From UMGS172 sp045578845 (GTDB taxonomy: Bacteria > Bacillota > Clostridia > Oscillospirales > Acutalibacteraceae), in NCBI GenBank assembly GCA_045578845.1, contig JAZNLA010000053.1, positions 12,786 through 76,785 of the forward strand: a DNA stretch of 64,000 nt. Reading direction: 5' to 3'. The translations under genes were made by a program, and so were the position numbers. Positions 61,594 through 64,000 of the stretch are shown here, in pieces. The notes beneath the pieces are model-generated. The model was not told the origin of the DNA, ran no database searches, and worked only from the letters and a program-made list of their open reading frames with translations. The number at the start of each line of letters is the position of its first letter. The first letter of the stretch is position 1.

Positions 61594-61622
61594 AATATAT
61601 CATAATCCAAAAAATAAATCAA
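61594..61622 (-). promoter_or_regulatory. Promoter of the GLUG-repeat gene
   Basis: -35 TTGATT and -10 TATATT with a 17 bp spacer on the minus strand, directly next to palindrome array 3. The -35 block is shared with the pnuC distal promoter. Confidence 0.7.
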
Positions 61623-61862
61623 GGCGGAGCCTTGCAAACATCAGCCCGAAAGGGCTGTATATAATCAATTCCGCAAGGAATTGCATATCATCAAAACTTT
61701 AGTTTTGTATATCCCTTCGGGGAATGACGGGCTTCGCCCTTATTGCATCAAGCCGACAGAGTTTTTATACACACCTACGGTGTGATGAGATACGCCTAAC
61801 TTTGTTCGGCAATGATATACACGCGTACCGCGTGGTGATATACCAAGCCTGTCGGCTTGGAT
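61618..61862. repeat. Palindrome array 3 (TGATATAC/CATATCAT spacers)
   Basis: About 245 bp of successive hairpins, nearly all different: CAAGGCGGAGCCTTG, CAGCCCGAAAGGGCTG, CAATTCCGCAAGGAATTG, CAAAACTTTAGTTTTG, CCCTTCGGGG, GGGCTTCGCCC, CACACCTACGGTGTG, CGCGTACCGCG, CAAGCCTGTCGGCTTG. Short AT spacers (ATATAAT, CATATCAT, TGATATAC) separate them. Loops are often GNRA, UUCG or UACG. It is a near copy of array 4. No gene in the block. Confidence 0.72.
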
Positions 61863-61897
61863 AAAAAAATAGACTTGCTTTCGCAAGTCTATTTTTT
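61863..61897. terminator. Terminator of the Sel1 gene (bidirectional)
   Basis: 14 bp stem AAAAATAGACTTGC / GCAAGTCTATTTTT with a TTTC loop, flanked by A and T runs. It is the same terminator as at 63489-63520. Confidence 0.88.
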
Positions 61898-61898
61898 G

Positions 61899-61930
61899 GC
61901 TTTACTTCTCGAAAAAGAACTGATTAAAAC
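61899..61930 (-). repeat. Conserved 3' tail motif, copy B (after the Sel1 gene)
   Basis: GCTTTACTTCTCGAAAAAG then AACTGATTAAAAC (plus-strand reading), about 25 nt after the stop of the Sel1 gene. It matches copies A and C. Confidence 0.65.
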
Positions 61931-61954
61931 CTTGATTTTCTTTAAAAGTTATAA

Positions 61955-63163
61955 TTACATATCTGAAACATCATAATGCTCTATGTCACTACCATCGGCA
62001 CCCGTTGCCCACGCGTGCAATCTATTTAAATAATCTTCATGTTCTTTCTGTTGTCTCAAATACCAGCTTCCTCCAGTATTGTTAGATGAATCAAGACTCT
62101 TTTTAATATCATCTTTAAATTCTTCTCTCCACGCTTTTGCTACGGTTTCCCATTTGATAGTTTTTTCCTTATCAACTTTTCCGGTTAAATCGTATTCTTT
62201 TATTGCAAGCAACAATATCATTGCATCCTTATTGTTCTTGTTTGCCGATTTAATTAACCAATCGCATGCTTCCTCATCATTAATTTCAACACCTTCGCCA
62301 TACGCATAAGCGTGACCTACTTTATATTGAGCGATAGCGTTTCCTTTTTTAGCCGTTTTCAGATACCAATCAAATGCTTTAGATAAATCTTTTTCAACAC
62401 CGTCTATTCCCCAGCCTCTTGAATATCTTTCGGCAATATCAAACATTGCTTTTGTATATCCCTGTTCCGCAGATTTTATACACCAATCTACACGTTTAGC
62501 ATGTCTTAATTTTGCACTACAACTAAGCCAATATTGTGCTTTTGCAGACCCCTTCTTCGCAGCCTTTTTGTAAAAAGAGAACTCTTTTTTTAAGTTGAAA
62601 AATGGGTCTTCTCCATAACAGGCAGCAAGCTCACACAATGCATTTGCATCACCTTTTCGAGCTAATTTTCTAATTTGTTTGTATTTTTTATCAAAATCTT
62701 GGAATTTCTTAACCCTTTCAGGAGGCTCTCCAAAAAGGTAATAACCAATCCACATTAAAATCAGAAAGGGAATGCACACAACCGTTATAACCCCTATCAC
62801 TGTGAAAACAATTCGAAACCATTTATATCTATACCACGGTAGCAAAAATGCCGTAAACCACATAACCAAAAATACCACTAAAAATATTTGTAATATCGTA
62901 GTATAATTGCCAAGAATATGGTCGAGTTCGCCATTTAAAAAATCAATAATTGTATATTGTGCCTGCAACACCGAAGACATCTCTATGAAAAACGCACCAA
63001 GACCAATGATAGGAATAAGCAAAAAAACTAAAAATATAATACGCCAATAACTTTCCAAAGAAATTTGTGATATAAAATTTAAATATACTGCGATTAAACA
63101 TAACGCAGCAACACCTCCAAGAATGTATAGTAGCAACATTCCGAACATCCCAATAATTTCCAT
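61955..63163 (-). CDS. Sel1-repeat membrane protein
   Basis: 402 residues. The N-terminal half has about four transmembrane helices (8-30, 38-60, 88-112, 128-155). The C-terminal half has Sel1/TPR-like repeats of about 36 residues, such as ANALCELAACYGEDPFF, YTKAMFDIAERYSRGWGIDG and NAIAQYKVGHAYAYGEGVEI, then a short charged tail. Sel1 proteins are adaptor scaffolds for protein contacts. RBS GAGGTG lies 5 nt before the ATG. It lies between two near-identical palindrome arrays. Confidence 0.82.
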   Translation of the reverse strand: MEIIGMFGMLLLYILGGVAALCLIAVYLNFISQISLESYWRIIFLVFLLIPIIGLGAFFIEMSSVLQAQYTIIDFLNGELDHILGNYTTILQIFLVVFLVMWFTAFLLPWYRYKWFRIVFTVIGVITVVCIPFLILMWIGYYLFGEPPERVKKFQDFDKKYKQIRKLARKGDANALCELAACYGEDPFFNLKKEFSFYKKAAKKGSAKAQYWLSCSAKLRHAKRVDWCIKSAEQGYTKAMFDIAERYSRGWGIDGVEKDLSKAFDWYLKTAKKGNAIAQYKVGHAYAYGEGVEINDEEACDWLIKSANKNNKDAMILLLAIKEYDLTGKVDKEKTIKWETVAKAWREEFKDDIKKSLDSSNNTGGSWYLRQQKEHEDYLNRLHAWATGADGSDIEHYDVSDM

Positions 63164-63198
63164 AACAACACCTCAAAAACAGCATTTATTACAATCAC

Positions 63199-63227
63199 AT
63201 AATACACTACCCTTTAAAAAATGTAAA
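63199..63227 (-). promoter_or_regulatory. Promoter of the Sel1 gene
   Basis: -35 TTTACA and -10 TATTAT with a 17 bp spacer on the minus strand, between array 4 and the Sel1 gene. Confidence 0.65.
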
Positions 63228-63242
63228 GGATTTTAAAACAAA

Positions 63243-63487
63243 TTAAGGCGGAGCCTTGCAAACATCAGCCCGAAAGAGCTGTATATAATCAATTCCGTAA
63301 GGAATTACATATCATCAAAACTTTAGTTTTGTATATCCCTTCGGGGAATGACGGGCTTCGCCCTTATTGCATCAAGCCGACAGATTTTTTATGCACACCT
63401 ACGGTGTGATGATATGCACTGCTTCGCAGTGATGATATACAACGCCCTTTGGGCGTTGGTGATATACCAAGCCTGTCGGCTTGGATA
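63243..63487. repeat. Palindrome array 4, near copy of array 3
   Basis: Same start (AAGGCGGAGCCTTGCAAACA) and end (CAAGCCTGTCGGCTTGG) as array 3 and mostly identical. Two inner palindromes are completely different: CACTGCTTCGCAGTG and CAACGCCCTTTGGGCGTTG replace GCCTAACTTTGTTCGGC and CACGCGTACCGCGTG, with the same TGATATAC spacers around them. CAATTCCGTAAGGAATT keeps a GNRA loop (GTAA instead of GCAA). Confidence 0.72.
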
Positions 63488-63488
63488 A

Positions 63489-63520
63489 AAAAATAGACTT
63501 GCTTTCGCAAGTCTATTTTT
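63489..63520. terminator. Terminator of the zinc-ribbon gene (bidirectional)
   Basis: AAAAATAGACTTGC / GCAAGTCTATTTTT with a TTTC loop, identical to the terminator after the Sel1 gene. Confidence 0.88.
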
Positions 63521-63556
63521 TGGGTTTACTTCTCAAAAAAGAACTGACATAAAAAC
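63521..63556 (-). repeat. Conserved 3' tail motif, copy C (after the zinc ribbon gene)
   Basis: GGGTTTACTTCTCAAAAAAG then AACTGACATAAAAAC, about 20 nt after the stop. It is closest to copy A. Confidence 0.65.
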
Positions 63557-63576
63557 TAATTTTCTTAATTGATATG

Positions 63577-63744
63577 CTATGTTTTAGGTTTATATGGTAC
63601 TGTTAAGGTCATTCCTGTTTTACAGGTATCACATTTAAACACATTTGCGATTTTGGGATTACCAACTGCAGCAATATATCCATTTTCACATCGAGGGCAC
63701 TTGATTTTTTCACCATTTCTCATTTTCTTTACATTCTCACTCAT
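63577..63744 (-). CDS. Small zinc-ribbon protein (55 aa)
   Basis: Starts with ATG at 63744 after a GGCGGTGGG ribosome binding site, stops at 63577. MSENVKKMRNGEKIKCPRC is followed by CxxC...CxxC: CPRC at about residue 16 and CDTC at about 38, a classic four-cysteine zinc ribbon. Too small for an enzyme, it may bind nucleic acid or a partner protein. It has its own promoter with a 13 bp inverted repeat. Confidence 0.72.
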   Translation of the reverse strand: MSENVKKMRNGEKIKCPRCENGYIAAVGNPKIANVFKCDTCKTGMTLTVPYKPKT

Positions 63745-63823
63745 ATACCCACCGCCTAAGCTTTTTCTTTTAATGTTTTACAACTCGAAATTAAAATTCG
63801 TCTAATGCGACCACCGCCTTCTT

Positions 63824-63860
63824 TTGCTAAAAGTATACCATAAAGTCATACTTTTAGCAA
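63824..63860. promoter_or_regulatory. Promoter embedded in a 13 bp inverted repeat
   Basis: TTGCTAAAAGTAT and ATACTTTTAGCAA are perfect inverted copies 11 bp apart. On the minus strand they give -35 TTGCTA, 17 bp, -10 TATACT for the zinc-ribbon gene. Because of the symmetry a similar promoter (TTGCTA, 17 bp, CATACT) points right into array 5. A dimeric regulator could bind here. Confidence 0.6.
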
Positions 63861-64000
63861 GCATTTGCTGAAGGCAACATCGTTGCGAGTGAAACGAGCA
63901 CATCATTTGACCAATAGGTCAACTTCATTTTGAGCGCAGCGAAAACATCGTTTTGTGTCCGCAAACGGACAATGATGTTATGCCTTGCGACATAAATGAT
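63861..64000. repeat. Palindrome array 5 (ACATCAT-type spacers), cut by window edge
   Basis: Distinct hairpins in a row, GCAACATCGTTGC, TTGACCAATAGGTCAA, TGTCCGCAAACGGACA, with the recurring spacer ACATCRTT/AATGATGT. It continues past the right edge. No gene is visible in this stretch. Confidence 0.55.

Noticed and set aside
58489..63556. Integron cassette with attC sites
   Set aside because: The shared tail has no attC-like core (RYYYAAC/GTTRRRY pair) and each gene has its own promoter; no integrase is in the window.
57985..64000. CRISPR array
   Set aside because: Palindromes differ from one another and spacers are short (about 8 bp) and constant, the opposite of CRISPR. No cas genes are present.

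Overview
The window looks like one chromosomal segment of a low-to-moderate GC, Gram-positive anaerobe of class Clostridia (Bacillota), most likely a gut or host-associated relative of the Oscillospiraceae. This rests on T-box and TPP leaders, SepF/DivIVA/YlmH division genes, a split transketolase, ECF S components, a YlbF-type protein beside mutS and strong AGGAGG-type ribosome binding sites. No rRNA, phage or plasmid genes are present. The genus is inferred, not shown.

Layout. 1-3.5 kb: end of a GH13 glycosidase, then a Crp/Fnr-type regulator with a three-gene ABC importer and a clear operator/promoter. 3.5-4 kb: a structured leader and a DUF1653 gene broken by one frameshift. 4-10.4 kb: trpB under a Trp T-box, thiT under a TPP riboswitch, and cysE-cysS-trmN6-rsmI under a Cys T-box. 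10.4-19.6 kb: pgsA, rimO, recX, recA, prmC, yqhQ, a two-component system and a lipoprotein with DxDxDG repeats, all on the minus strand. 19.8-21.9 kb: a NatA/NatB-like ABC pair on the plus strand. 22-40.2 kb: a long, tightly packed minus-strand run from miaB through ylbF, mutS, mutL, miaA, an HlyD-like protein, yggS, sepF, ylmH, divIVA, ileS, lspA and rluD to the two transketolase halves. This joins tRNA modification, mismatch repair, cell division and translation. 40.4-40.7 kb: two tandem serine tRNAs.

40.7-57.8 kb: an amidohydrolase, a small divergent XRE regulator unit with two operators, a transglutaminase lipoprotein, an O-antigen-ligase-like protein, a degenerate P-type ATPase with a long acidic N-terminus, rlmB, an HPr-kinase-like ATPase, enolase, a lactate racemase homologue (larA) with an ECF S component and an alanine-type symporter, uvrB, a GDSL hydrolase and a cation/proton antiporter.

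57.9-64 kb is accessory and the most unusual part. Four functionally unrelated minus-strand genes (pnuC, a GLUG-repeat membrane protein, a Sel1-repeat membrane protein and a 55-residue zinc ribbon) are separated by long intergenic blocks. Several blocks share parts in the same order: a conserved 3' tail after the stop codon, an intrinsic terminator, then an array of short, non-identical palindromes joined by near-constant AT-rich spacers. Two arrays are near copies in which individual hairpins have been replaced by unrelated hairpins while the spacers stayed the same, and many loops are of the stable RNA tetraloop kind (GNRA, UUCG, UACG). I do not recognise this as a described repeat family. 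It is the best candidate in the window for an undescribed system, although its function is unknown.
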